From Leishmania infantum JPCM5 (taxonomy: Eukaryota > Euglenozoa > Kinetoplastea > Trypanosomatida > Trypanosomatidae), in the NCBI RefSeq assembly GCF_000002875.2, contig NC_009415.2, forward strand, positions 506,001 to 570,000: a stretch of 64,000 nt of DNA, read 5' to 3'. The position numbers and the translations under genes are program-made. Position 1 is the first letter of the stretch. Each line of letters opens with the position of its first letter. Below, piece by piece: positions 17,736 to 28,553 of this stretch. The notes beneath the pieces are model-generated. The model searched no databases and was not told where the DNA came from. It saw only the letters and a program-made list of their open reading frames with translations.

Positions 17736-20700
17736 CTACGGCTTCTCCCAGTGGATGCGCAGATGTGAAGCGCTCGACTGCTGCTCTAGTAAGGTGGTGC
17801 GCTGCTCCAACACACCGACGCGCGCCTTCAGGTGCCCAATGACCTCCAGCACTGCGCGCTTCTCCGCATTCTTCTCCAGCGCCGTGGTGCGGCTCTCCAG
17901 GTCCCCGACACGGCTCTCAAGCGCTCTAATGTTGCCCCAGATTGAATGGCACCCATCCATGCGCGGCTCGGCACTTCTTTCACGCGTGCTTCCTCGCAGC
18001 AGGGCGCCTGCACTGACCTCAGCGTTCTTTTCTGCTTCTTGTTGCTCGCCGGCGGGCCACGACTCGACATCTGAGAGACTCACTGCACCGCCGGCAGGCG
18101 CAACGGCAGAATCGGCAGGGGACCAAGAGGCCATCTCGTCGGAGGGCAGCTCTTTGTTCGGCGGTACCGAGGCCGATGACGCTGACGGCGGCGGTGACCC
18201 CGCCACTCCTGGTGCTCGCGATGGCACATTCCAGTCCATTACCGACATCGCTGAGCCGGTCAGCGCGTGTGCCGCCGAGGCATTCGTAGATGGTGTTACA
18301 CTCCCCCCGCCAAGCGCAGAAGCCGATGCCGTGGGGGGCTTTGACGATTGCTGCCGAGCATCAGATGTTGACGGGTGTGAGGTGCTTGTTGGGGGATGAG
18401 AAGGGATTGTAGAGGAGGCAACAGCGGTGGATTCTGTCGACTGTCCCAGCGTAGGTACATCGGAGGCACGCGAGTGCGGCGGCGGCGAGGATCCGGCTGA
18501 AGCAGCCCTGGAACGAAAGCTCTCAAAGAGCGGCTTGTGAGCCGGTACCTTCGATTCGCTTGGACTCGGCGACGGCGTCGAGGAGGACTTCGCTGCTCGG
18601 GCGCAGGGTGTACCGGGCCATCGCCCCGTCGACGTCGGCGTTTTGTCCTGCGATTGGGCAGCAGACCTGTCTTGAGATGTGTCGGGGCTTCCCTCATTCT
18701 TCACAGGTCCGAGTCGCCTCCGCTCCTGCGTGAGTGTGGCCTGATCTTCGTGCAGGGTGGCATGTCTCGTCGCACCGGAAGCCCGCGTGGCAGTCACAGG
18801 GCCTTTGCTCTTCTCTCGATCCTGCGCTCCACTCGGCTCACCGGTGGTCGCTGCCCGTGGTAGTGGGTTGTGCGTAGCAGAAGCACCTTGTCGAGGAGCG
18901 TCTGCGAGCTGCGAACAGAAGTGACTTTCTGGATTTCGGTAGCCTTGCTTGGCGCGGTAGCGTGTCAGCGGCGAGTCCGTCAGAGACGACGATGCCGGTT
19001 GCCCCTGCGTGCGCGCCTGGGTCCGGCGATCTGGAGTTACTGCGAAAGCCTTAGCCCGCGGCGCGGTGATGCCGCTCGGGTACTGCGGTTTGACCGATGC
19101 TGCTGATGGCACGGTGGCTTTCGTGGAACAGAGCGACGACGGTGGTTGTTGTGGAGGTGCCGAGGCAAGGTGATGTGATGCAGCGGCTTGGCGCAGCCAC
19201 GACTCTGTCGTGCGATGATCCCTCCCTGGAGTGGAGACACTGGTACAATCGATGACCATGCACCGCGGTGGCGTAGCCTTGGCAGCAGCTACCTCTTTTC
19301 CCTCGTTGTCTGTTGTGCTCGATGCCTTCCTTCGCGGGGAAGAGAAAGGCGGCTGGCCTGGCCGCGTCTTCGTGTCTGTTGCTGCAGCAGTCTCGACCGC
19401 TACCTTCGGTGTTGCCACAATGGAGGCGCGCATAAAATCAGATGCGACGGTGCTGTTGCGTGGCGTGATGCCGTGACTCCCCGTTACTCCGGCACTCTCC
19501 GTCTGCGAAGGCTCTGCGCTCCTTGCCGTCCGCTCTACGCTCGGCAGGTCACTCTTTCGACTGTTGCGTCCCGCCGCCACGGCTATGTGTGACTTCGACG
19601 GCGGACGCTGCTTTGCCGCTTCGTCCACTGTAGAGGTCCTCGGAGACTCCACGAGTGAGTAGCTGCCGCCCGCCTCAAACGCGGTGGAGACGCTTGTCGT
19701 TATGGATGATTCTGAGGTGTCTAATGGCTGTTGGACTGGGGGCTTCTTCTCGCCTGCCTTCTTGGTGGCGGCGAGGATGCCTTCATTGACAGATCGCCCG
19801 CCACTCTTGGCGCCTCTCTCTCCTGCATGCTCAACGTCAGCTGCGGAGGGGGTGTGATTGCTATGGATTGCGGTTGCTGTTTGATGGGAACGCGGCGCCG
19901 ACTGCAATGGCGTGAACAAGCCGCCCATGCCCTCCAAAGTCCCCGCAAGCTCCAGCGAGGAGGCAGCTAGGTGCGCAAGAGCTGCCTGCACTCGCTCGAT
20001 TTCGCGCTCAGTCTCAGTCGCACGGCCACAACGGGCGGTGGAGCGCGCAGCAACACTTGCCTCTTCACGCGGTAGCACCTGTAGGCGCTCGTGCATCTCG
20101 GCTTCGCAGAGATCGCGGTACTTCAAAAGCTGCTGCAGCCGGATGTTGAGCCGAATGGCGCCCTCGTGGGATACGAAGAAGTACCGCACCACAGCGTGGC
20201 GCCGTCTCTGGTTTGATATCTCCCGTTCCACATCCGTGTACGGGTTGCTCCCAGGCGTGGATACGCTGTTCCTGGCGTCGCTCAGCGTTGTGATCCTCCT
20301 AGAAGGGGTAGAGGAGTTGGCGAGGGAGTTCCGGCTGCCACGAGGAGCCGTGCATGGCGATGATTCGCACCAGACTGGAGGAGGCCTTGCGCCTGCCAGC
20401 GGCGTATTCTCCAGGGAGAACTCCAGCTCCATTGTAACGCGGCTTGCAGAAGGCGATTCGATTTTCCAGCGCTGGTACTCCTCGGAAAGGGGCTGGCATG
20501 AGAGGCGGGAGCTGCTCGCACCACGAGTACAGCGAGAGGCAGTTGTCGGCTGTGAAGCATGGGTCTCGACTGCGGCCGATGGCGAGTCCAGCGCCGCCGA
20601 AGCAGCAGCAGTAGTAGTGGTGCCCTCCTGCCTCAGTGCGTTTGCACATCGACGTGCCCTCTCCCCCTCTGCGTCCTTCGTTGACTTGTGCGATGATGTG

Positions 20701-20819
20701 TCCGACATCGTCTTTGACCGGGCTATGCTCAACGGCGTTTTAAGGTCGCTTGACACATGAAAAAAAGAGACCCGCCTCGTGGTGCGACTCGAGGGTGCCC
20801 GTGACGGCGTGGCTGACAT
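17736..20819 (-). CDS. Large low-complexity protein with C-terminal coiled coil, unknown function, 1027 aa
   Basis: I do not recognise the family. The frame continues upstream to 21248, but that extension is pyrimidine-driven low complexity with a TG-repeat-encoded His-Thr run, so I start at the ATG at 20817-20819 (MSATPSRAPSSRTTRRVSFF). Another possible start is the later MSDTSSHKS. The protein is rich in Ser, Thr, Pro, Ala and charged residues and is probably disordered. A compact region of higher complexity near residues 195-290 (RRHAVVRYFFVSHEGAIRLNIRLQQLLKYRDLCEAEMHERL in part) looks helical. The last 70 residues form a coiled coil with two related 13-residue units, RVGDLESRTTALE and RVGVLEQRTTLLE. 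No signal peptide or membrane span is seen. A scaffold or cytoskeletal role is possible and untested. Confidence 0.85.
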   Translation of the reverse strand: MSATPSRAPSSRTTRRVSFFHVSSDLKTPLSIARSKTMSDTSSHKSTKDAEGERARRCANALRQEGTTTTAAASAALDSPSAAVETHASQPTTASRCTRGASSSRLSCQPLSEEYQRWKIESPSASRVTMELEFSLENTPLAGARPPPVWCESSPCTAPRGSRNSLANSSTPSRRITTLSDARNSVSTPGSNPYTDVEREISNQRRRHAVVRYFFVSHEGAIRLNIRLQQLLKYRDLCEAEMHERLQVLPREEASVAARSTARCGRATETEREIERVQAALAHLAASSLELAGTLEGMGGLFTPLQSAPRSHQTATAIHSNHTPSAADVEHAGERGAKSGGRSVNEGILAATKKAGEKKPPVQQPLDTSESSITTSVSTAFEAGGSYSLVESPRTSTVDEAAKQRPPSKSHIAVAAGRNSRKSDLPSVERTARSAEPSQTESAGVTGSHGITPRNSTVASDFMRASIVATPKVAVETAAATDTKTRPGQPPFSSPRRKASSTTDNEGKEVAAAKATPPRCMVIDCTSVSTPGRDHRTTESWLRQAAASHHLASAPPQQPPSSLCSTKATVPSAASVKPQYPSGITAPRAKAFAVTPDRRTQARTQGQPASSSLTDSPLTRYRAKQGYRNPESHFCSQLADAPRQGASATHNPLPRAATTGEPSGAQDREKSKGPVTATRASGATRHATLHEDQATLTQERRRLGPVKNEGSPDTSQDRSAAQSQDKTPTSTGRWPGTPCARAAKSSSTPSPSPSESKVPAHKPLFESFRSRAASAGSSPPPHSRASDVPTLGQSTESTAVASSTIPSHPPTSTSHPSTSDARQQSSKPPTASASALGGGSVTPSTNASAAHALTGSAMSVMDWNVPSRAPGVAGSPPPSASSASVPPNKELPSDEMASWSPADSAVAPAGGAVSLSDVESWPAGEQQEAEKNAEVSAGALLRGSTRERSAEPRMDGCHSIWGNIRALESRVGDLESRTTALEKNAEKRAVLEVIGHLKARVGVLEQRTTLLEQQSSASHLRIHWEKP

Positions 20820-21106
20820 GCCCCCGTTGTGTGCTGCTCTACGTTGAGGAGAGGGCGAGATGGGCCGACCAAAAGGAGCGCAGAATGGGAGAAGAGGGCG
20901 AACTAAAGGAAGGGGCGTGAGAAACACATCACAGGCGCGAGTAAGCGACCACAATAGCACAAAGGAGGGAGGAGGTGGGGGTCTAAAAACGATAACGCAG
21001 CGCCGCACATGCGTGGCCCCGCACGAGACTCGAGCCCCCAAACGTTGTCTCCTTTTGGCTGATTCACGCTGCAGAAGACGACAGTGCTCGGGTGTTGTGA
21101 GTCTGC

Positions 21107-21131
21107 GTGTGTGTGTGTGTGTGTGTGTGTG
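21107..21131. repeat. (GT)n microsatellite
   Basis: An uninterrupted GT run of 25 bases upstream of the 1027-aa gene. In the minus-strand frame it would encode alternating His and Thr, which is one reason I reject the upstream start. Confidence 0.95.
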
Positions 21132-21980
21132 CACGCGAAGGCGTTTCGATCGACTCTCCCCTTCTCCTTCTCCTTCTTTCTTGGGCTCTTCGTGGCACAC
21201 CTGCAACTGTCGCTCCGGCCGGGAGGCGCCCACGTCGGAAATTCGCACACCGGGAAAGAATCAGATAGCGAAGGGGGTATGCAAATACATATCGATCTAT
21301 AGAGATGAAAAGCTGCCCAGTGCGGGAGAAGAGAAGGGCGATAGCCGAGAAAGAAGCCAACCAACGGAGAATATAAAAGCGTACCTTCAGAGCGCCACAG
21401 TGGCGAGAGGGAAGGGAGGCGAAGGAAAATACGGAGGTAGACGGAGGCACGTCGGCACCGCAAATTGCCGGTGCTGACTCTCCCAGGTACTGCCTGCGGA
21501 AGCGAACAGCGCAGAACAGAGGCAACGGAAGATTAGACGCACCTTTGGGTATACGTCGTGTATGCGTCGCTCTACTACTTGTATTGGGTGCCTTTTAGCT
21601 GTGGAAGTGAAGGTCGACTCGTCTTCCACGTCAATGAGAACGTACGCGTGCAGCGTCGCGGAATGGGGAAGGGAAAAGATGGATTGGCGAATATAGACTT
21701 GGTAGAGCGCTGACAGAAGCGTCGCCGTCTTGGCGTTCGTGGAAGGGGGCGCAGAATAGAGGAGAGGCAGTGGAGAGAAGGGCGGAGGAAGTAGGCGTGG
21801 CATGAGTACCATAGATAGCACATGTTCCAAATAGCATATGCGCCAGAGTGTGATTGAGCATGTGTATGTGCGAGGGTGAATACTGCGGAAGCACCTGTGC
21901 ATATGCCACGAAGTGAACCGGAAAAAAAAGGCACCAGACCTGCAAGGGCGCGGATGCCCAGTCATCGAGGAGTGTGCATA

Positions 21981-21997
21981 TGTGTGTGTGTGTGTGT
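21981..21997. repeat. (TG)n microsatellite
   Basis: A short TG run in the spacer. Confidence 0.9.
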
Positions 21998-23039
21998 ATG
22001 CGAGCTGGGGGGAGGGGGTGGGGGCGAATGGCCGACAGTCAGAGATAGCTCGAGGACCAGGAGAGCTCTTCATCGATTGTTGAGGCGCACTTATAAGTTT
22101 GCAAGGCGCACTGCGTTTCTCCGTATGTGGAGAGGGGAGGAGATCGTGAGACAGTGAGGTGAGCGGTGGAGACGCCCTTCGAACAAACAAACAGAGCTGC
22201 GAAGAGAGGGACAGCATGCGCAGCCGTTGTCGTCGAAAAAAAAAAGCAGGGAGTGCAGAAGATAACGAGGCGCCAAGGCAGGGGCGGCACCACAAGACAT
22301 GGAACGCGGATATGACGAAGGAGGGCGAGGCCGGCGGGCAAAGAGAGAGAAAAGAAAAGGTGATGGGAAACAGTGCACCAGTGAACAAACGCGAAAAGAA
22401 AAGCGCGGTAACCAGCAGTGGAGGCAGAGACTTGGTGATCCAGAGCGAGAGAGCCTAGGCGAGCATGCAGTCCCAATGCCACGAACACGCCGCCACCACC
22501 AGCAACCGCAGCAACAAAGCCTCCGTACTATACTGTAGCATCATCTTGGAGGACTTATGGAAACGCGCAAAGCCGGTTCACCTGCACGTGTGCACACCCC
22601 TAAAGGGAAAGGGGGAAAAAGGGAGTAAGCTTAGAGCTGCGCGGGTGGAGATGGCGTGCGCGCGCGCGACGGACAACGGGAGGGCAACGGGAGGGCAACG
22701 GAAACCATATGCAAGATGGGTGCGATGAGAACAGACCAAACCGAGTCTTGGCGGTAGACCTCTCGCCCTCTGTCTTTCCTCCTAAAGAGGCAAACAGCGA
22801 AAAATGTTTATGTAGAAAAAAAGGCGATCCCTCACCACAGCGACGAAAACCAGCATCGATGGCAGCCAATCATACGCCTGCGCAGCACACCAACGCACAA
22901 GGGGGGGGGAGAGGCGGAGTTTGAGCAATCATGCACAGAAGTGCACATGGATCCGGCGTACTTCAAGGCGGCTCGACCGCACTCATCCCACACCCACAAA
23001 CGCCCTAAGACACGAGCGCAGGTGTTAACGAGCGCGCCG

Positions 23040-26000
23040 TTAGAAGCGCTTGGTCAGAGTCTTCAAGGCGTTCAACTCTTCAAGGACAGTATCCTTGCGC
23101 TCCCGCTGCTCCTGACAATCCAGAAGAATGCGCTGCGCCCGACCTCGCTGGAGGTTCACGCGTCGGTCGCGCTCGGCACCGCGACCTCCATCCAAGGCAT
23201 CGCTGTCGTCTGTGAAAAGCACCATGGGAGCTACGCGCGACCGCACGTGGTCAGCCCCGCCGCTGGAACGAAGCATTTCGTTCTCTTCCGTCGGGATAGC
23301 ATCTGCAGCTTTCTCCATGAGCAACGCCTTGCCAGCTTCGCCCTCCTCGCTCACCGCCTTGTCGGCACCATCCTTCACAGCGCCTGCCGCATGGCGAGAT
23401 GCCCTCGGACTCCGCACGTTCACGGTGGACGGCCCCGTCGTCGAAAAAGGCTGTCGTGAAGCTCGCATTCGCCGAGCACGCTCATTCAAAAACGGGGAGA
23501 CGGGCGTGAGGGACGTGCAGCTCTTGCTGGCCCGCCGTGAAGGCGGCGGGCACGAGTCATTCAACGATGCAGAGTTGCCGGGTGGCAGCGCGGCATCTTC
23601 CACGCCCGTCATTGACGCAGGCGCGCTTGGAGCATCTGCCACCGCACCAGCCCCGAGGCTGTCGCCTGCAGTCGCTGTGCTCCCTTCTTCGCCAAAGGCT
23701 GCCGCATAGGCGCCGATGCTGCAAAGAAAACGCCGGTGTGCCTCTTCGGGTGCCGGCACGGCAGAGGGCAGCGGAATGCGATATGGCTTGAGTTCTTCTG
23801 AGTCGCCCGTTGGCAGCAGCAGCAGCGTCAGGTCAAGCGGCGGCACAAACACCGGCGGTGGATTGGCTTCGTGCGCGTCTTCGTCCCCACACCAAAGTCC
23901 GCTTCCTTCCAACTGGCTGTCGTCATCGTCGGTTTCGACCGCACAGCTGTGATGAGGCCAGGCGCGGCTACTGTCTTGGGAGTAGCTCGGCGCCAGCGTG
24001 TCGTCCTTTGGATCGTTTCTGTTGTATTTATTCACGGCTTCCATGGCCTCCCTGTGCCTCGCATTCGTACTCGTGGACGTTTTGACAGGCGGAGATGTCT
24101 CACACATGAGCGCAGCGGCGGCCGTCAACTTCGCCGGCGCGCTCCCCTCGTCTGCCGCCTTTCTGGGCCCGTAATTCTTCAGCAGTGCGTTGATGCTCTG
24201 CTCGAGTTTGTCCAGCTCGTCTAGCTGAATGTCGCCGAGAGAAGCAACGGTGCAGGTGGAGGCCCCTTTCGCGTTGTCGACCACAGAAGAAGTGGGAGCA
24301 TGAGGCAGTAGCTCTCCCTCCGCTACGGGAGTGCTGTGACCTTCAGCTGCGCCTTGACACGACGGATGCGCAGGCGCTGGAGTCGGATGCCTCACCGACG
24401 TCACGGCCTTGTCCAGGGAGGAAACGCACACGGAGCTGCTAGTGCTACTGCGTCGATGAGAGCCACGCGCGTCTGCCAACTTCCGGAGCAACAGCTCGTT
24501 GGGGGCCTGCCGCGACGCACCCGCCTCGGGTAGCTGCGCCTCGTTGTTGTCCACCTCCGTGTCGCTGGCGGTTCTGCTTGGTCGGTGGTACTTGTTAACG
24601 AGAGCGCATCGCTCGACAAGGTGGGGGTTCTGCTCAATCTTGGTCGCTTCGGATATTGCAGCGTGACCAGCTGCCACGTCGACTACCGGCAGGGGTGTTG
24701 GTGCACCACCGCTGGGGTGCGGCATCTGCGTCCTGTTTTGGCGAATCCAGTGTAGGAGAGGCGTGTACGCGCCGGGTGTCCGGCTGGAGGGCGGTCGCTC
24801 CGCCAGCTCCCCGTCCTTCGAGCGTTGCAGTGACTTGAGATGCGGGCTTGCCTGCTCAGCGGACGCTTCGGTGCTGGAAGAAGAGCTTCGAAAATCTCCA
24901 CCCATGTGCTGAGCGGAGAGAGCGGGCTCAGTGTGTATCTGTGCCGCTACCCCGCCGCCGCTGCGTGACGCGTTTTTGCCAGTTTCGGGACCCGTCGGCG
25001 AACTCACAGCAGACCTCATGCGAAGCGCCTCGACACCCTCAAGGGTCACGGTACGGGCAGCACGTGCGGCCGAGCGCGTAGGCTCAACCTTCAACGGGGC
25101 GGGCACGTTCGTGTCCTGCGTCAGCGCCCGTGGAGACGGGCATGGGCTGGAGGTGACGGCGGTGCGACGCGTGCTTGGCTGCTCAACGCTAGAGAAAACC
25201 GGTGGCACCTCAACTCCACCAGACCCCCCAGCAGGAGTCTCGATCGAGGTCGGCTGTTGAGGAAAGACGCGGCCAGCGTTCCTCGAGTACTCCTGGAGCT
25301 GAAGCCGTTGCTCACGACGCCCGAGCACTGCACGGAACAGCCCCCGCGTATCGGCGGCGCTGGCTGACAGGAATGGCGCAGCGTCTTCCTTTGCAGTCGC
25401 TGTAGGTCCTTTCGTGGTCTGGCAGGGCGCAGACTGGTGCGCCGATGTACGATCCAGTAGCCAGCGGCTAGCCGGAGTAACACCTTCAGCCGCTACTGAC
25501 ACGAATCCAGAATGGCTTGTGTGTTGCGCTGACGGCAGCGGCGGTGGCTGCGCTTTCCGGTCCACCGGAATGCCATCTTTCGCAGCGACTCGATGTCTCG
25601 GGTCCTCTGTCAGGCAGCAGCTGGGGGAGGACATGCTCGGTGGGGGGTGAGTTGACACGTTGGCAGTCGATTCAGCCTGTGCCTCATGGTTTCTGGCAGC
25701 TGCAGCCGCAGAGCCATCAATCACGCTTCGACTTTGCGCGTTAGATGGCGGCTTCGGCGGCGGCGGCGTCGACGCCTTTGAGTTCCGCTTGGAGGCAGCA
25801 GACGCCAGCACAGCTTCCGGTGAGTCTGGCACATTGCCGCAGTACCTGACTTCACTGAGGAGGAAGAACCCACTTACAGTAGGCGGGCTAGCAGCATTTC
25901 GGGCCTCTACTCCCACAGATATTCTGCGCTGTCTTTCCGGCTCCTCTGTCGGCGGCTGTGGCGCAACGGCTAGGTCGGTATTGGCGGTGCTGGCCGCTTG

Positions 26001-28028
26001 CGTTGATGGCTTTTCTCTTTTCCCTTGCCGCTGCCTCGACGCGTCCGTCGCTGGCTCACTCGGCAATGGCTTCAGCTCCTGTTCTTTTGGTGCTGCGCCT
26101 ACCTTACTCTTCATCGGCGCATCTCTTAACGTCGTGGCACTCTCGACAGCGGGCGGCGTTGAGGCGCTGATTGACGTCACATCCTTCGCCCTTGAGCGAT
26201 TCTCTTCTTGGCGTTGGCGCCACCGCTGCAGGTGCGAGTGCGACGCCTCTTCAAAATCCCTCGCGCTTGTGTGCCGCAAAACACCATCCGCCGCGTGGCC
26301 GACATCCTTTCGTGAGGCATCGTTACGCTTCTCGTCCGCAGGGCGCCCGCGTCCGTCAGAAGGCGACTGAGCCGCCGGCCTTGGCTCCTGTACACGCGCA
26401 CACGTGTAGGTGACGCTGCGCGTAAAAGGGCTACGCGCACTGGGCTGTCCGGGCGTCCTTTTTGTATTTGCCTGCGGCAGCGTACCGCGTCTGAGGGGCA
26501 GCTGTGTCGGCAGCGATACTGGCTCTGAGGCGATGTGGGTGGTGGCCGCGGCACGCTCGTCAGTGAGGTCCCTCACCTTCATAGCAGTGGCCGAGGACTC
26601 GGTCGACGCAGCGACGACAGCACAAACGCCATCGCCGAGTGCATTCTTTGCCGCCGATAGCGAGCGATACTTGGACTTCTCTCGACTTCGATCCTTGCTC
26701 CGGCCACTGGTCCGTGTGTAGATGAAGCACATAGATGGCATGGTCACACTTATCGCCTTCGGAGAGCCTGGCGTGGCCGACAGAGACGGCTTCAAGTGGC
26801 CCGTGCATTTCGCCCGGAAAGTGACGTTAGGACGAGAGGATGACGTCACCGGTGAGTGAGACACCTCGACGGCAGACGGTGCAGCAGTCGGGCTGGAAGC
26901 CTCGGCGCGGTCTCCTGCAAACGCGCTCCAGGAAGACGGCCCACAGGGAACGGCATCGGCGCTCACGCGACACCGAGGTGCGGCCGGCTCCGCTGCCAAC
27001 TCTGAGAAGTTTTCTACGCCCAGTTGATAGGGATGGCGAGATAACTTCGGTGGATCGGCGCAGACGTCTGCGGCCAGCCTGGCCTTCTGCGATTTGTCGC
27101 GTGGACCAGCACTGCTGCCGCTACTATGTTCTTCCTTGTCAACCTTTCCGCAGCGGTGCTGGTGGTGGCGGCCTTTCACAGTCAGAGAGGGTGCGAACGA
27201 CGAGCCACTGCTGGGATCGTGGACCGTCTTACGTCGAGGGACGGCGTTGCCGCTGCCGCTGCTGGCATCCCCCTTATAGAATTCTCGGGCCGCAGACGCC
27301 CTGGCCAACGCGGCGCCTACTCGCGATAGTGAGGGATCGGCGCACCCGTTGGCGAGAGCGGTTGGGGTGGACGTTGAGTCTGTCGACGATGCTGCAGCTG
27401 ATGCTGCTCCGATTGTCACAAAGGGGGCAGGGCTCATAGACGTGCGCCATCCATCAATGGAAGACGCTGATGAGCCACCACAGGCAAGTGAGAGAGCAGG
27501 CGCATCCTTTTCTTCCGTCTCCGCATCCATCTTTTGCCGCGTTTCAGCTGCCACCACCACAGATGTCCGGCGCGGTGGTGGTGCGCCGCTGTGGGCCATG
27601 TCATGCCGCCGTGACCCCCGCGTGCTCATTGTGGTGAAACCGCGATGGGCACTGGTCCGAAGCAGATTGAGGCTATGATGTGGCCGTGGTAGCAACGGAT
27701 GCGGAAGGGGTGATATGGAGTGGGTGCTGTAACGGTGGCGGCGAGATTCGGCTGTAGCGTCTTCGACCCCATGAACAACGGCGCCTGCTGAGGCACAGTC
27801 AAAGCCGCCTACGTCGCTTGCAGAGGTGCCGAGCCCGGTGGGCCGCGCGAGACTAGCAAACAGAGAAGAGAACGAGGAAAGAGACCTGGACGGCCGAGCG
27901 GCCGCTGCAATTCCATTGCTACCGCTACTGCCAACGTCTGCGCGTGGCTCCGGAATGGCTGTCCCAATGCCGTGGCGAGTCTCACACTCTCCGCCGTCGC
28001 CCACGGTTGCAGCACTGCTAGTGTACAT
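23040..28028 (-). CDS. Very large disordered protein of unknown function, 1662 aa
   Basis: I recognise no domain. The first ATG is at 28026-28028 (MYTSSAATVGDGGEC); the open frame reaches only 15 bases further through a non-ATG codon. The stop is TAA. Composition is Ser, Ala, Pro, Thr, Arg and Glu-rich throughout, with almost no hydrophobic runs, so it is probably disordered. Two short helical stretches stand out: DIQLDELDKLEQSINALLKNY near residue 1265 and the Arg/Glu/Leu-rich C-terminus ending in LEELNALKTLTKRF. Several RS/RSK-rich patches (for example SGRSKDRSREKSKYRS near 440) suggest phosphorylation sites. No signal peptide or membrane segment is visible. Codon use matches its neighbours. 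It could be a cytoskeletal or RNP-associated scaffold, but that is a guess. Confidence 0.85.
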   Translation of the reverse strand: MYTSSAATVGDGGECETRHGIGTAIPEPRADVGSSGSNGIAAAARPSRSLSSFSSLFASLARPTGLGTSASDVGGFDCASAGAVVHGVEDATAESRRHRYSTHSISPLPHPLLPRPHHSLNLLRTSAHRGFTTMSTRGSRRHDMAHSGAPPPRRTSVVVAAETRQKMDAETEEKDAPALSLACGGSSASSIDGWRTSMSPAPFVTIGAASAAASSTDSTSTPTALANGCADPSLSRVGAALARASAAREFYKGDASSGSGNAVPRRKTVHDPSSGSSFAPSLTVKGRHHQHRCGKVDKEEHSSGSSAGPRDKSQKARLAADVCADPPKLSRHPYQLGVENFSELAAEPAAPRCRVSADAVPCGPSSWSAFAGDRAEASSPTAAPSAVEVSHSPVTSSSRPNVTFRAKCTGHLKPSLSATPGSPKAISVTMPSMCFIYTRTSGRSKDRSREKSKYRSLSAAKNALGDGVCAVVAASTESSATAMKVRDLTDERAAATTHIASEPVSLPTQLPLRRGTLPQANTKRTPGQPSARSPFTRSVTYTCARVQEPRPAAQSPSDGRGRPADEKRNDASRKDVGHAADGVLRHTSARDFEEASHSHLQRWRQRQEENRSRAKDVTSISASTPPAVESATTLRDAPMKSKVGAAPKEQELKPLPSEPATDASRQRQGKREKPSTQAASTANTDLAVAPQPPTEEPERQRRISVGVEARNAASPPTVSGFFLLSEVRYCGNVPDSPEAVLASAASKRNSKASTPPPPKPPSNAQSRSVIDGSAAAAARNHEAQAESTANVSTHPPPSMSSPSCCLTEDPRHRVAAKDGIPVDRKAQPPPLPSAQHTSHSGFVSVAAEGVTPASRWLLDRTSAHQSAPCQTTKGPTATAKEDAAPFLSASAADTRGLFRAVLGRREQRLQLQEYSRNAGRVFPQQPTSIETPAGGSGGVEVPPVFSSVEQPSTRRTAVTSSPCPSPRALTQDTNVPAPLKVEPTRSAARAARTVTLEGVEALRMRSAVSSPTGPETGKNASRSGGGVAAQIHTEPALSAQHMGGDFRSSSSSTEASAEQASPHLKSLQRSKDGELAERPPSSRTPGAYTPLLHWIRQNRTQMPHPSGGAPTPLPVVDVAAGHAAISEATKIEQNPHLVERCALVNKYHRPSRTASDTEVDNNEAQLPEAGASRQAPNELLLRKLADARGSHRRSSTSSSVCVSSLDKAVTSVRHPTPAPAHPSCQGAAEGHSTPVAEGELLPHAPTSSVVDNAKGASTCTVASLGDIQLDELDKLEQSINALLKNYGPRKAADEGSAPAKLTAAAALMCETSPPVKTSTSTNARHREAMEAVNKYNRNDPKDDTLAPSYSQDSSRAWPHHSCAVETDDDDSQLEGSGLWCGDEDAHEANPPPVFVPPLDLTLLLLPTGDSEELKPYRIPLPSAVPAPEEAHRRFLCSIGAYAAAFGEEGSTATAGDSLGAGAVADAPSAPASMTGVEDAALPPGNSASLNDSCPPPSRRASKSCTSLTPVSPFLNERARRMRASRQPFSTTGPSTVNVRSPRASRHAAGAVKDGADKAVSEEGEAGKALLMEKAADAIPTEENEMLRSSGGADHVRSRVAPMVLFTDDSDALDGGRGAERDRRVNLQRGRAQRILLDCQEQRERKDTVLEELNALKTLTKRF

Positions 28029-28090
28029 CAAGTGTGCAGCCAATTACAGAGTAGTGAAAGGGCAACGCCAGCCAAAAAAAGAATGGGGTT

Positions 28091-28120
28091 CTCAGCACAA
28101 ACACGAACGGAAAGAAAACA
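28091..28120 (-). promoter_or_regulatory. Candidate spliced-leader acceptor for the 1662-aa gene
   Basis: On the sense strand a pyrimidine-rich tract (TTTTCTTTCCGTTCGTGTTT) precedes an AG at 28091-28092, giving a leader of about 62 nt. No other AG occurs between it and the ATG, which supports both the acceptor and the chosen start. Confidence 0.5.
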
Positions 28121-28174
28121 TCGGCAGTGCACCCCCGAGCCGCTTGCGCATCGACCCTCACGCGGTGACGATCC

Positions 28175-28196
28175 CACACACACACACACACACACC
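28175..28196. repeat. (CA)n microsatellite
   Basis: A clean CA run of 22 bases about 150 bases upstream of the 1662-aa start. Confidence 0.95.
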
Positions 28197-28530
28197 GAGC
28201 CGGAGCCAATGAAAACACAGAGCTCACCAGGAATGAAACACGCACAGTAGAGGCGCGGGCACGGCACGAAAAAGGCGGAAGAAGAACGTGATATCGAGTC
28301 CACAGACAGCACACACACACCGAAAGAGTGAGGGAGAACAAGGCACCGGCAGTGGGTGCGTCTAGTCTAAACACCACACACGACGCCAACCCCAGCACGT
28401 GGCTGTCAGCTGGAGACTTTGTAGATAAACTATATATATATAGAACAACCCAAGTGAATTTGTTTTGTTTGCAACAGAAAAAAAGGCAGCACGAACTTCT
28501 GAGCAGATGCACACACAACACACGCACACA

Positions 28531-28553
28531 AATATATATATATATATATATAC
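28531..28553. repeat. (TA)n microsatellite
   Basis: A TA run in the spacer. A shorter TA run lies at 28429-28443. Confidence 0.9.

Larger units (their letters stand above)
20820..23039. other. Spacer between the 1662-aa and 1027-aa genes
   Basis: About 2.2 kb without a credible gene. It holds TG runs at 21107-21131 and 21981-21997, purine-rich stretches on the plus strand and an 11-bp tandem duplication (CAACGGGAGGG, twice) at about 22674-22700. Pyrimidine tracts on the sense strand at 20870-20960 probably serve the 1027-aa gene's trans-splicing. Confidence 0.6.

Noticed and set aside
21107..21131. GT run as a functional element of the 1027-aa coding region
   Set aside because: It lies upstream of the chosen start and is a common microsatellite type in these spacers.
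20820..21248. N-terminal extension of the 1027-aa protein by 143 residues
   Set aside because: It reads through a GT microsatellite as alternating His-Thr and through pyrimidine tracts suited to splicing.
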